From Melioribacteraceae bacterium (GTDB taxonomy: Bacteria; Bacteroidota; Ignavibacteria; Ignavibacteriales; Melioribacteraceae), in assembly GCA_022181065.1 (NCBI GenBank), contig BQMY01000078.1, forward strand, positions 62,001 to 126,000: a stretch of 64,000 nucleotides of DNA. The letters are read 5' to 3'. The position numbers and the translations under genes are program-made. The notes beneath the pieces are model-generated. The model ran no database searches, was not told the DNA's origin, and saw only the letters and a program-made list of their open reading frames with translations. This document shows, one piece after another, positions 33,675-42,685 of the stretch. The first letter of the stretch is position 1. Each line of letters begins with the position of its first letter.

Positions 33675-34658
33675 TTGGAAATTACAGAACTGAATGAAAA
33701 GATAAAACGTGAGAGCGGGTTCATAGAAGTTCTTACTAATGAACTTGGGAAAGTGATAGTCGGACAAAAAGAAATGGTTGATCGACTCGTAATTGGTTTG
33801 CTTGCCAATGGTCATGTTCTGCTGGAAGGTGTTCCGGGCCTGGCGAAAACGCTCGCAATTAAATCACTTGCTTCCGCAATGAAAGCAAAATTCCAGAGAA
33901 TTCAGTTTACTCCCGACTTGCTCCCTGCCGACTTGATTGGTACAATGATCTATAATCAGAAAGATGGGAACTTCACCATTAAAAAAGGTCCGGTTTTCGC
34001 GAACTTTATTCTTGCTGACGAGATCAACCGAGCTCCCGCAAAAGTTCAGTCAGCCTTGCTCGAAGCTATGCAGGAACGTCAGGTTACTATAGGCGAAGAG
34101 ACATTTAAACTCGAAGAGCCCTTCCTAGTGCTTGCTACTCAGAATCCTATCGAACAGGAAGGTACTTATCCGCTTCCCGAAGCACAGGTTGACAGGTTTA
34201 TGCTGAAGGTTAAAATATCGTATCCTTCACGCGACGAAGAATTAAAAATAATGAAGCAGAATGTGGAAAAAACCACCGGTACAGTTTCCCCGGTAGTTGA
34301 TCCTACGGAAATACTCAACGCAAGAAAACTTATCCATGAAGTTTATGTTGACGAAAAGATTGAAAAATATATTCTCGATATAGTATTTGCTACTCGTGAA
34401 CCACGCGAATACGGACTTGGCAACCTCGCTGATCTTATCAGTTATGGCGGATCACCCCGCGCAACCATTAACCTCGCGCTTGGTGCCAGAGCAATGGCAT
34501 TCATGAAACGACGCGGTTATGTAATTCCTGAAGATGTACGCGGGATTTGTATGGATGTATTGCGTCACAGGATAGCCGTTACTTATGAAGCCGAAGCGGA
34601 AGACATTACATCTGAAAATATCATCACTGAAATCCTTAACAGAGTTGAAGTACCTTAA
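33675..34658 (+). CDS. moxR: MoxR-family AAA+ ATPase
   Basis: About 327-residue AAA+ ATPase. Walker A is GVPGLAKT, Walker B is LADEINRAP, followed by LLEAMQERQVTIG and the TQNPIEQEGTYPLPEAQ sensor region; the C-terminal lid has GGSPRATINLALGARA. MoxR ATPases act as chaperones with DUF58 and VWA partners. The start is probably TTG 33675, because GTGAGG (33663-33668) is its ribosome-binding site; the upstream GTG lies in that site. It leads the bat operon. Confidence 0.93.
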   Translation: MEITELNEKIKRESGFIEVLTNELGKVIVGQKEMVDRLVIGLLANGHVLLEGVPGLAKTLAIKSLASAMKAKFQRIQFTPDLLPADLIGTMIYNQKDGNFTIKKGPVFANFILADEINRAPAKVQSALLEAMQERQVTIGEETFKLEEPFLVLATQNPIEQEGTYPLPEAQVDRFMLKVKISYPSRDEELKIMKQNVEKTTGTVSPVVDPTEILNARKLIHEVYVDEKIEKYILDIVFATREPREYGLGNLADLISYGGSPRATINLALGARAMAFMKRRGYVIPEDVRGICMDVLRHRIAVTYEAEAEDITSENIITEILNRVEVP

Positions 34659-34676
34659 TAGAGATATCCGGTTAAG

Positions 34677-35552
34677 ATGATTACAAAAGAACTGTTAAAA
34701 CAGGTAAAACAAATTGAGATTAAAACTCGCGGACTCGTAAACGAAGTCTTTTCGGGGGAATACCACTCTGCTTTCAAGGGTCGGGGAATGGAGTTCTCGG
34801 AAGTACGCGAGTATCAGCCGGGTGATGATATCAGAACAATCGACTGGAACGTAACCGCGAGGTTCGGGCATCCATTTGTGAAAATTTTCGAAGAGGAACG
34901 TGAACTTACAGTAATGCTTCTGATAGATATGAGTGGCTCTCTTATTTTTGGTTCCGAAGAAAAAACCAAACAGCAGGTTGCAGCGGAACTGAGCGCAATC
35001 CTCGCGTTTTCGGCTATGAAAAATAATGATAAGGTCGGGCTGATATTGTTTACAGATCAAATCGAAAAATTCGTTCCTCCAAGAAAAGGACGCAGTCACG
35101 GTTTACGGTTAATTCGTGAAATCCTTTCATTCGAACCGAGAGGTAATAACACGAATATCAAAGGTGCGTTGGAATATTTTAATCATGCTATCAAAAGGAA
35201 ATCGATTGCTTTCCTTATTACTGATTTTCTGGATGAAGGCTATGAAAAAATAATCAAGATTGTCGGCAAAAAGCACGATCTCGTTGCTCTAGCCCTCGAA
35301 GATCAGAGAGAGATGGAATTACCTCAGTTCGGATTAATAAAATTCCGGGATGCTGAAACAGGACAAATTCGCTATCTCGATACATCGAGTAAAAATGTAC
35401 AAAACTGGATTGAACGGGTAGTTAGCGACAGAAATGAAAAATTACGTTCCCTCTTCCTTTCAGGTGGTATCGATGCTATAAGGATAAAAACAGGGGCTTC
35501 ATACACTAAACCATTGATTGACTTTTTCAAACTGCGCGAAAAAAGATGGTAA
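34677..35552 (+). CDS. DUF58 domain protein of the bat operon
   Basis: 291-residue protein with the DUF58 signature GRGMEFSEVREYQPGDDIRTIDWNV near residues 35-60, followed by a VWA-like fold with the metal-site motif DMSGS and a later LITDFLDE. DUF58 proteins are encoded with MoxR ATPases and VWA proteins across bacteria; the MoxR partner is thought to act on them. It overlaps the next gene by 7 nt. Confidence 0.92.
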   Translation: MITKELLKQVKQIEIKTRGLVNEVFSGEYHSAFKGRGMEFSEVREYQPGDDIRTIDWNVTARFGHPFVKIFEEERELTVMLLIDMSGSLIFGSEEKTKQQVAAELSAILAFSAMKNNDKVGLILFTDQIEKFVPPRKGRSHGLRLIREILSFEPRGNNTNIKGALEYFNHAIKRKSIAFLITDFLDEGYEKIIKIVGKKHDLVALALEDQREMELPQFGLIKFRDAETGQIRYLDTSSKNVQNWIERVVSDRNEKLRSLFLSGGIDAIRIKTGASYTKPLIDFFKLREKRW

Positions 35553-36493
35553 AACAATTTTTATATATAATATTATTACTCGGACTTTTATCCGGTATTT
35601 CATTCGCTCAGGGTGAGATCAAAGTTAAAGCTTATACTGATAGTGTCGATTTTCTTATTGGTGATATAATCAAATATACCATCGAAGTTGCTCGTAAAGA
35701 AGAAGTAAAGGTTATTTCTCCAATTCTCGCGGATAGCCTTACAGAACTTGAACTTCAAAGAATGGATATGGGAAGGTTGACAAAAAAAGGTGATTTGGTC
35801 AGTCAGGAATATATCTACTATCTCATGGGTTTTGATTCAACAGATGTAACTCTCGGACCTTTCCCTGTTGAATATTATTCCGCCGATTCTTCTGACAAAA
35901 AAGTAGTATATACCGATCCCGTTTATATTGTTGTTCGTACTATGGATGTTGACCCGGAAGGTGAAATTCAGGATGTAAAAGCACCGGTAACGATTCCATT
36001 TAATTTTATTATTGTCCTGCTCATTATTGTGGCTGTCATCATTTTAGCGGTCATCGGATATTTTATTTACCACTATTACAAGAAAACACAGAGTGTTGAT
36101 GGGACGGTGAAACAAAAAATAGCCATTCCACCTCATAAGGAGGCGCTTCAGCTTTTACGTAAACTTGAGGAAGAAAAGTTGTGGCAGCAAGGTGAAATTA
36201 AAGAATATCATTCAAGAATAACATTTATCATACGCGATTATATAGAAAAGCGGTTCAGTATTCCGGCAATGGAAGTTACATCCTCCGAATTACTCGACAT
36301 GTTAAAACATAAAACAGAATTTCAAAGTATTTACGATAAATTGAGTGATTTCCTGAGTAACGCCGATATGGTGAAGTTCGCCAAGTTTGAACCAATGCCA
36401 AGCGTAAATGAAGAAATGATGCAGCAATCTTACGAATTTGTAAATTCAACCAAACCGGCAGAAGTAACTCCGGAGGTTAAGAATGCTGACTAA
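35546..36493 (+). CDS. bat-operon membrane protein of unknown function
   Basis: 315 residues: signal peptide 1-21 (ending SFAQ), a periplasmic beta-rich domain (about 22-150; IKVKAYTDSVDFLIGDIIKY), one transmembrane helix at about 153-176, and a cytoplasmic helical tail (ALQLLRKLEEEKLWQQG ... YIEKRFSIPAMEVTSSELL). The tail resembles that of BatD (NALNGYLEDKLNISRSEFS), so the two may be distant relatives. Layout is similar to DUF4381-type proteins of related operons. It overlaps DUF58 by 7 nt and batA by 11 nt. Confidence 0.75.
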   Translation: MVKQFLYIILLLGLLSGISFAQGEIKVKAYTDSVDFLIGDIIKYTIEVARKEEVKVISPILADSLTELELQRMDMGRLTKKGDLVSQEYIYYLMGFDSTDVTLGPFPVEYYSADSSDKKVVYTDPVYIVVRTMDVDPEGEIQDVKAPVTIPFNFIIVLLIIVAVIILAVIGYFIYHYYKKTQSVDGTVKQKIAIPPHKEALQLLRKLEEEKLWQQGEIKEYHSRITFIIRDYIEKRFSIPAMEVTSSELLDMLKHKTEFQSIYDKLSDFLSNADMVKFAKFEPMPSVNEEMMQQSYEFVNSTKPAEVTPEVKNAD

Positions 36494-37478
36494 CGTTAGT
36501 TTTGCATATGGCTGGATGTTCTGGTTTATGCTGCTTATACCTCTGTTGGTATTCAGGTATATAAGAGCATTCAACAAGCAAACTCCGGATATCACTTTTT
36601 CGAGCCTGAAGATTTTTGAAGGATTAAAACCAGGATTAAAGGAAAGATTACGACATTTACCTTTTATACTTCGTATGCTCGCATTAACGTTAATGATTGT
36701 TGCTCTTGCCCGTCCGCAAACTTTTTCGACCGGCGAAAATGTTTACACAGAAGGTATTGATGTAGCTATGCTTCTCGATATATCCGGTAGTATGCTTGCG
36801 GAAGATTTTAAACCAAACAGACTTGACGCGGCAAAAGATGAAATTGAAAAATTTATCGCGGGGAGAACCACCGATAAAATTGGTCTTGTTATCTTCGCGA
36901 AAGAGAGTTTTACACAATGCCCGCTTACAATTGATTATCAAGTGCTAAAAAATCTGCTGGGTGATATTGAGAGCGGGATGCTCGAAGACGGCACGGCAAT
37001 CGGTAACGCGATAGCGAATGGTGTCAACCGACTAAAGGACAGTGACGCTAAAAGCAAGGTGATCATCCTGCTGACTGATGGTGAAAATAACGCCGGTGAG
37101 ATAGACCCGATTACCGCCGCTCAAATAGCTAAAGAATTTGGTATTAGAATATACGCTATTGGTGTGGGAAGTAACGGAACAGCGCCTTACCCTGTTAAAA
37201 CACCTTTTGGTACACGTTATCAGCAGGTTCCTGTCAAGATTGATGAAGAGACTTTGACGGAAATATCAAACATCACCGATGGGAAATATTACCGAGCAAC
37301 CAGTAATAAAAAACTTGAAGATATCTATAAGGAAATTGACGAGTTGGAAAAAACCAGAGTTGAAATAACATCTTATCGGCAGGCGAAAGAGTTATTCTAT
37401 AACTGGGTAGCGGCTGCTCTCTTTTTACTCTTGCTTGAACTTATCCTTGTAAAAACCTGGTTGAGGAGAATACCATAA
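36483..37478 (+). CDS. batA: VWA-domain membrane protein BatA
   Basis: 331-residue protein with two N-terminal membrane helices (about 8-25 and 58-75), a von Willebrand factor A domain (about 88-285) and a C-terminal membrane helix (about 305-325). The MIDAS motif is DISGSM, with ILLTDGENNAG later. In Bacteroides the bat genes were first linked to aerotolerance, and in other species to stress tolerance; the molecular role remains unclear. It is 4 bp before batB. Confidence 0.92.
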   Translation: MLTNVSFAYGWMFWFMLLIPLLVFRYIRAFNKQTPDITFSSLKIFEGLKPGLKERLRHLPFILRMLALTLMIVALARPQTFSTGENVYTEGIDVAMLLDISGSMLAEDFKPNRLDAAKDEIEKFIAGRTTDKIGLVIFAKESFTQCPLTIDYQVLKNLLGDIESGMLEDGTAIGNAIANGVNRLKDSDAKSKVIILLTDGENNAGEIDPITAAQIAKEFGIRIYAIGVGSNGTAPYPVKTPFGTRYQQVPVKIDEETLTEISNITDGKYYRATSNKKLEDIYKEIDELEKTRVEITSYRQAKELFYNWVAAALFLLLLELILVKTWLRRIP

Positions 37479-37482
37479 TATT

Positions 37483-38514
37483 ATGTTTCGATTTGCTCAC
37501 ATAGAATATCTCAACTTGTTATATCTGATCCCGGTTCTGGCTGTATTGATATGGTATGCCAATACGCGTCAGGTAAAACTTATGAATCGTTTTGCTAATA
37601 AGGCATTGCACAAGGTTTTATCACCATTCCGGAGTACCACCAAACTTTGGACAAAATCCGTCCTGACATTGATGACGGTTACTCTGCTAATATTTGCGTT
37701 GGCAAATCCTCAGGTAGGCGCAAAAATTGAGGAAGTTAAGCAGGTTGGTATAGATGTTTTTATTATCCTTGATGTTTCACTCAGTATGACAGCTGAGGAT
37801 ATAAAACCAAGCAGACTGGAAAAAGCTAAATTTGAAATATCCAAACTGATTAACCGACTTCGTGGAGATAGAATTGGATTGATTGTATTTTCAGGGAACG
37901 CGTATGTTCAGTTTCCGTTAACCACGGATTACGCTGCTGCAAACTTGTTCCTATCAGCGGTGGATGTTAGTTCAGTACCGCAGCCGGGAACTGCTATTGG
38001 TCCGGCTCTGCAGCTTGCGATGAGCTCTTTTCCTGAAGAGAGTCAGGCAAAGCGGGCAATGGTTGTAATCACTGATGGAGAAGACCACGAAGGTGATCTT
38101 AACGCGGTGATTCAGGATGCTAACGAAAAAGAAATTGCGATTTACGCGATAGGGCTTGGTTCTCCTTCCGGTGTCCCGATCCCCTTGTATTCTGCATCAG
38201 GTCAGCAAAAAGGATACAAAAAAGACCGACAGGGTAATGTAGTTCTTACCAAACTTGATGAAACTACCTTGCAGGAATTAACACGCCAGGGTAATGGATC
38301 GTATTATCGTGCCACGAACAGTTCTGATGAACTTGAAAAAATATATAATGATCTTTCAAGGATTGAAGAAACTGAATATGGGGCTACACGCGTTACTGAA
38401 TATGAGGACAGATATTACTGGTTTTTGATTCCCGCTTTTTTAATTTTATTGTCGGAAACATTAATTTCGTCAAGAAAAAGCAGGTTTTTCGTAAAATTGG
38501 AAAACAGACAATAA
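37483..38514 (+). CDS. batB: VWA-domain membrane protein BatB
   Basis: 343-residue paralogue of BatA with the same plan: two N-terminal helices, VWA domain with the metal-site motif DVSLSM and MVVITDGEDHEGD, and a C-terminal membrane helix (WFLIPAFLILLSETLIS). Tandem VWA genes are the hallmark of the bat operon, and the two proteins probably form a hetero-complex in the inner membrane with BatC-E. Seven base pairs separate it from batC. Confidence 0.92.
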   Translation: MFRFAHIEYLNLLYLIPVLAVLIWYANTRQVKLMNRFANKALHKVLSPFRSTTKLWTKSVLTLMTVTLLIFALANPQVGAKIEEVKQVGIDVFIILDVSLSMTAEDIKPSRLEKAKFEISKLINRLRGDRIGLIVFSGNAYVQFPLTTDYAAANLFLSAVDVSSVPQPGTAIGPALQLAMSSFPEESQAKRAMVVITDGEDHEGDLNAVIQDANEKEIAIYAIGLGSPSGVPIPLYSASGQQKGYKKDRQGNVVLTKLDETTLQELTRQGNGSYYRATNSSDELEKIYNDLSRIEETEYGATRVTEYEDRYYWFLIPAFLILLSETLISSRKSRFFVKLENRQ

Positions 38515-38521
38515 ATACATT

Positions 38522-39304
38522 ATGAAAAAATATATAATCATATTACTCCTGCTCACAGGAATCATGAATGCTCAAAGTTTGAGAAGTCATGTTAATGAAG
38601 GGGTTGAAAAGTATAAAAACGAGAATTTCGCAGATGCTGAAGTAAATTTCAGGAAAGGCCTGGAAGAAAACCTTGAAAGTTTTGAGGCTAATTTTAATCT
38701 TGGTGACGCTTTATACAAACAAGGCAGATATGAAGACGCGCTGAAACAATTCAAAAATTCAATGGCATTTGCAAAAGATGATTACTTAAAGTCGAAAGTA
38801 TTTCATAATATTGGAAATACACTGTTGAAATCTCAAAAACTTGATGAAAGTATTGAGGCTTATAAACAAGCACTAAAAAAAGATCCTTCTGATCTGGAAA
38901 CCAAATATAACCTGTCGTACGCGTTGCAGATGAAAAAGCAACAGGAACAGCAGCAACAAAATCAGGATCAGAACCAGGATCAGAATCAGGATAAAAATCA
39001 ACAGAATAAAGACCAACAGCAGAATCAGGATAAGCAAAACAAAGATCAGGATAAGCAGGATCAACAAAATCAGCAGGACCAAAATAAAGATCAGAAGCAA
39101 GACCAGCAAAACCAGGACCAGAATAAACAGGATCAAAAAGATCAACAGCAGAATCAGCAGCAACAAAAACAGCAGCAGCCTCAGAAAATATCGAAAGAGG
39201 AGGCACAGCGTATTTTGGAAGCGATGAAAAATAATGAAGCTGATCTGCAGAAAGAATTGAGAAAGAGGAAAGCTAAAGTTGTACCAAAAGCGAAAGATTG
39301 GTAA
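38522..39304 (+). CDS. batC: TPR protein BatC with a Gln/Asp/Asn/Lys repeat tract
   Basis: 260-residue exported protein: signal peptide 1-18 (ending MNAQ), three TPR units (about 20-135; EGVEKYKNENFADAEVNF, GDALYKQGRYEDALKQF, QKLDESIEAYKQALKKDP), a low-complexity tract of about 85 residues made almost only of Q, D, N and K (about 140-220), then a short charged helix (EEAQRILEAMKNNEADLQKE). The tract, with many N-Q-D-type repeats, is typical of BatC and is likely disordered. The tail helix is the conserved BatC end. It could tether the TPR to peptidoglycan or to BatB; not known. Confidence 0.88.
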   Translation: MKKYIIILLLLTGIMNAQSLRSHVNEGVEKYKNENFADAEVNFRKGLEENLESFEANFNLGDALYKQGRYEDALKQFKNSMAFAKDDYLKSKVFHNIGNTLLKSQKLDESIEAYKQALKKDPSDLETKYNLSYALQMKKQQEQQQQNQDQNQDQNQDKNQQNKDQQQNQDKQNKDQDKQDQQNQQDQNKDQKQDQQNQDQNKQDQKDQQQNQQQQKQQQPQKISKEEAQRILEAMKNNEADLQKELRKRKAKVVPKAKDW

Positions 39305-39319
39305 AAGCAGGATACTAAA

Positions 39320-41146
39320 TTGAATAAAACTTTATTTAACATATTGTTTCTGTTTATTTTACCCGTAGTTATCTATTCACAGCAGTTTAACGTAACCGCT
39401 GACAAAACGACGGTTGGTGAGAACGAACGATTTCAGGTTTATTTTACGTTTGAAGGCGGGGATGTAAACTCGGTGAGTAACTTCCGCGCACCAGATATTG
39501 CTGGACTTAAAGTGCTTGGCGGACCAAATCAATCCACCAACATGCAGATAGTTAATGGTCGCATGTCAGGATCAGTAACTTATTCTTATATATTACAAAC
39601 TGTGAATCAGGGCGTTTTTACAATTGGAGAGGCATATGTTGATTTTCAGGGAAAACGATATAACACAAACCCGATAAAAATTCAGGTAGTTAAAAGTGGT
39701 ACTCCTACTCCTCAAGGCAGCAAAACAGGCGGAATTTCAGATGAAGAGCTTGCCAAAAAAGTATTTATTCTTGCGACTACCGATAAAAAGAATGTTTTTT
39801 TGGGAGAACAGGTAACTGTAGAATTCAAGCTCTATACAAAAACCAACATCTCAAATCCAACTGCATCCAAAGCACCAACCTATAATGGTTTTTGGGTAGA
39901 GAAGCTGAATTTTGATAATGAGCGCAACTGGCGTATTGAAATGTATCAGGGTGAACGATATCGTGTTGCCACTCTCGATAAAGTTGCGTTGTTCCCGTCA
40001 AAATCAGGTAAACTTGAAATCACTCCTTACGAACTGGATGTACCGGTGATCATTCAGCGCAGAAACAGAAGCAGGGATTTGTTTGATGATTTCTTCAACG
40101 ATTCCTTTTTCGGACGATCACAAACCATCAATTTTAGGGCAAAATCTAACGGTATTACTATAAATGTGAAACAACTGCCGGAAGCAGACAAGCCGGAATC
40201 TTTTAACGGTGCTGTTGGTAACTTCCGATTTAATTCCTCGATTGACAAGAATGAAGTAGAAGTGAATGAGCCTGTTACACTCAAAATAAATATCTCGGGT
40301 GCTGGAAATATAAGTCTGCTGGAATTACCAAAACCGGAATTGCCGGCAGGCTTTGAAGTTTATGATCCTAAAACTTCAGAAAATGTTTCTAGAAATAACA
40401 GAATTACCGGCACAAAAAATATTGAATATCTTATTGTACCTCGACTACCCGGAGAGAAATTCATCCCATCGTTCGAATTTGCATATTTTGACCCACAGAC
40501 TAAAAAATACCACACGTTCGCTACCGAGCGATATGAAATTAAAGTAAACCCCGGACAGGGGATCGACTATTCAGCAGGAAACACCGGATTTAGCAAAGCT
40601 GATGTTAAACTGCTCAATCAGGACATCAGATTTATAAAAACATCCGATTATAATCTGCAGAGAATAAGTGATAACAGAATTCTGGGACTCTGGTTCTGGG
40701 TTGGACTTGTAATTCCGATATTTGGTTTGTTCGGGTTTGTTATGATCAAAAAACGTCAGGATAAACTGGCTGGCAATGTTGAACTGGTGAAGTTCCGTAA
40801 AGCTGAAAAAGCCGCAAGGAACAGATTAAAACTTGCCAAAAAAGAACTTGATGCGGGAAATAAATCTGGGTTTTATGATGAAATATCGAATGCGTTGAAC
40901 GGATATCTTGAGGACAAACTGAATATCAGCAGATCAGAATTCAGTATCGATAAAGCAATCGGACAAATAACCGAGACGGGAATTGAAAATGAACTCGCAC
41001 TAAATGTCAAGGATGTCTTCGATAAATGTGAATTTGCCCGGTTCGCGCCAAAAGTAGAAGGTTTTGAGGCAGAAACAGAACTTTATGATACTACGGTAAA
41101 CATAATTGTAAAATTGGAAAATGAACTTGGCAGAAAAAGAAAATGA
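39320..41146 (+). CDS. batD: BatD (oxygen-tolerance-type) membrane protein
   Basis: 608-residue protein with signal peptide 1-20 (ending VIYSQ), tandem Ig-like beta-sandwiches (VTADKTTVGENERFQVYFTF, then a second repeat near residue 310 with NKNEVEVNEPVTLKINISG-type sequence), one transmembrane helix at about 453-475, and a cytoplasmic helical domain (NALNGYLEDKLNISRSEF). It matches BatD of the aerotolerance operon. The start is TTG 39320. Its stop overlaps batE by 4 nt (ATGA). Confidence 0.9.
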   Translation: MNKTLFNILFLFILPVVIYSQQFNVTADKTTVGENERFQVYFTFEGGDVNSVSNFRAPDIAGLKVLGGPNQSTNMQIVNGRMSGSVTYSYILQTVNQGVFTIGEAYVDFQGKRYNTNPIKIQVVKSGTPTPQGSKTGGISDEELAKKVFILATTDKKNVFLGEQVTVEFKLYTKTNISNPTASKAPTYNGFWVEKLNFDNERNWRIEMYQGERYRVATLDKVALFPSKSGKLEITPYELDVPVIIQRRNRSRDLFDDFFNDSFFGRSQTINFRAKSNGITINVKQLPEADKPESFNGAVGNFRFNSSIDKNEVEVNEPVTLKINISGAGNISLLELPKPELPAGFEVYDPKTSENVSRNNRITGTKNIEYLIVPRLPGEKFIPSFEFAYFDPQTKKYHTFATERYEIKVNPGQGIDYSAGNTGFSKADVKLLNQDIRFIKTSDYNLQRISDNRILGLWFWVGLVIPIFGLFGFVMIKKRQDKLAGNVELVKFRKAEKAARNRLKLAKKELDAGNKSGFYDEISNALNGYLEDKLNISRSEFSIDKAIGQITETGIENELALNVKDVFDKCEFARFAPKVEGFEAETELYDTTVNIIVKLENELGRKRK

Positions 41147-41895
41147 TTAAACATCTTATTTTTGCGCTTTTTATTAGTCTGGTAGCTATTCTTTCAGCTC
41201 AACCTGAAACACTGCTTAGGGAGGGGAATGAACTTTATAAAGCTGAGGACTATAGTGGCGCGTTAAATAAATACTCTGCCGTGCTAAACGAAGGTTTTGA
41301 GAGTCCGGTTTTATACTTCAATTTGGGAAATGCGCATTTCCGTAGTGGTAACCTGGGTGAAGCAATTTTATTTTATGAAAAAGGTCTTAAACTATCACCC
41401 GGTGATGAAGATATTGAATATAATCTGGCGATAGCAAAAGCCAGAACCGTTGATAAAATAGAGGAGATTCCCCAAATATTTCTTGTTGAATGGTGGGACA
41501 CACTCCTTGCGTCTTTTTCTGTATCTACCTGGGGCATATTCTTGTTACTCTGGTTTGTATTGTTTACCATTGCTGTCGCTATATTTATCACAGCCAAATC
41601 TGGTGTTTTACAGCGTATCGGGTTTTGGAGCGGAGCCGTATTTTTATCATTCACAATTATAGTTGGTCTCTTTCTGTTTGCAGATTATACACGAGAAACT
41701 TCGAGGATTGAGGGAGTTCTGCTATCAGAGGTTGTCTCTGTGAAAGTTTCACCAGACAAAAATAGCAACGATGCGTTTATACTCCACGAAGGTGTGAAAT
41801 TCAGAATTGAAGATAATGTTGGCGACTGGTCAAGAATTAAACTTTCCGATGGCAAAGTTGGCTGGGTGAACAAAACCACTTACGAGATTATATAA
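41143..41895 (+). CDS. batE: BatE: TPR, membrane and SH3-like domains
   Basis: 250 residues: signal peptide (ending LSAQ), two to three TPR units (about 20-100; GNELYKAEDYSGALNKY, GNLGEAILFYEKGL), two transmembrane helices (about 127-150 and 160-182), and a C-terminal bacterial SH3 domain (about 195-250) ending in DWSRIKLSDGKVGWVNKTTYEI, of the type that binds peptidoglycan or protein partners. It closes the bat operon and overlaps a convergent gene by 8 nt at its 3' end. Confidence 0.9.
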   Translation: MIKHLIFALFISLVAILSAQPETLLREGNELYKAEDYSGALNKYSAVLNEGFESPVLYFNLGNAHFRSGNLGEAILFYEKGLKLSPGDEDIEYNLAIAKARTVDKIEEIPQIFLVEWWDTLLASFSVSTWGIFLLLWFVLFTIAVAIFITAKSGVLQRIGFWSGAVFLSFTIIVGLFLFADYTRETSRIEGVLLSEVVSVKVSPDKNSNDAFILHEGVKFRIEDNVGDWSRIKLSDGKVGWVNKTTYEII

Positions 41896-42253
41896 GCAAT
41901 TTGGCTATTTTTGCCGCGTCAGCAGGCACTTCTACTTTATAATCTGTTTTTTCTGCAAAGACGTTAACCAATAAATCAAGCCACTCACGCGAGGCTTTAA
42001 TTTCAGAAAACTTCAGGAAAGTGGTTCCTTCTTCTTCAGTAAGCTCATAATTAATTACTTCCAGCCAGACAGTCTCTTTTTCCCCTTTGAGAAGTACCTC
42101 AACAAAAAGTTTTTTTTCCTCTGAATCAATTTTCAAATTTAACACTTCGCCAAAATCTCCATACAAATGATTTAATATCGGAACTGCCGCCGCTGGAATG
42201 GTAACATCCCTCATTTTTTTCGCGGAACTTAATATCTTACTGATTATACTCAT
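41888..42253 (-). CDS. Conserved protein of unknown function
   Basis: 121-residue soluble protein with no signal peptide. The N-terminal stretch is basic and helical (SKILSSAKKMRD), followed by beta strands (LNLKIDSEEKKLFVEVLLKGEKE, then VWLEVINYEL). The shape is that of a small alpha/beta domain, and the C-terminal helix ends in AAKIAKLLI. I do not recognise the family. It overlaps batE by 8 nt in convergent orientation and is divergent from the CPY-repeat gene. Confidence 0.6.
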   Translation of the reverse strand: MSIISKILSSAKKMRDVTIPAAAVPILNHLYGDFGEVLNLKIDSEEKKLFVEVLLKGEKETVWLEVINYELTEEEGTTFLKFSEIKASREWLDLLVNVFAEKTDYKVEVPADAAKIAKLLI

Positions 42254-42304
42254 ACATCATCCTCGAACTAAAAATAAAATAGTTAAATTCCTGTCAAATT
42301 GCAT

Positions 42305-42333
42305 TTGTATCTGAAACGATTTTTACTATCTTG
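42305..42333 (+). promoter_or_regulatory. Candidate promoter of the CPY-repeat gene
   Basis: TTTG at 42304-42307 and TATCTTG at 42327-42333 with a 19-nt spacer between them, one base off the Bacteroidota TTTG-N19-21-TAnnTTTG pattern. The gene starts about 40 nt downstream with an AAAGGAG-type ribosome-binding site. Confidence 0.5.
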
Positions 42334-42373
42334 CTGTTAAGTAGATGAAAGGTATTATTAAAAAGGAGTAGCT

Positions 42374-42685
42374 ATGAAAACCCTGACAACTTTAATTTTG
42401 GTTCTGTTTTTATTCACCGGCATTATTCTTTTAGCTGAAAACAAACCTGCTACAAAAGAAAAACCTGTTTGCCCATACATGGAAAAAATGGAACAAAAAG
42501 CTCAATCCGGAAGCTCTGAATGCCCTTATTCCTCTAAAAAAGAGATGAAAAATAAATCCGGTGAATGTCCTTATTCCGGCAAATCATTAGAAAAATCGAA
42601 AAAAGAGACAAAACTTCAGGATGAAATCGAATTTAAAAGAAGTAAGCAGCTTCTTGATGAAAAACTTAAAATTGTAATTACCTAA
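42374..42685 (+). CDS. Small secreted protein with three CPY repeats
   Basis: 103-residue exported protein of unknown family. Signal peptide about 1-21 (ending LLAE). The mature part is Lys/Glu/Ser-rich and contains three Cys-Pro-Tyr motifs (VCPYM, ECPYS, ECPYS) spaced 18 and 14 residues apart, the last two followed by SxKK/SGK. It contains no other Cys. It may bind metal or thiols, or be crosslinked, but this is inference. It has its own candidate promoter and a strong ribosome-binding site, and its stop shares the CTAA quartet with the stop of the convergent thioesterase gene. Confidence 0.7.
   Translation: MKTLTTLILVLFLFTGIILLAENKPATKEKPVCPYMEKMEQKAQSGSSECPYSSKKEMKNKSGECPYSGKSLEKSKKETKLQDEIEFKRSKQLLDEKLKIVIT

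Noticed and set aside
34695-35099. Minus-strand frame opposite the DUF58 gene
   Set aside because: The plus strand carries an unmistakable DUF58 motif; the reverse frame resembles nothing.
38751-39206. Minus-strand frames opposite BatC, one almost pure Leu/Ile/Val
   Set aside because: Antisense of the CAR/GAY repeat tract; no start signal and no plausible protein.
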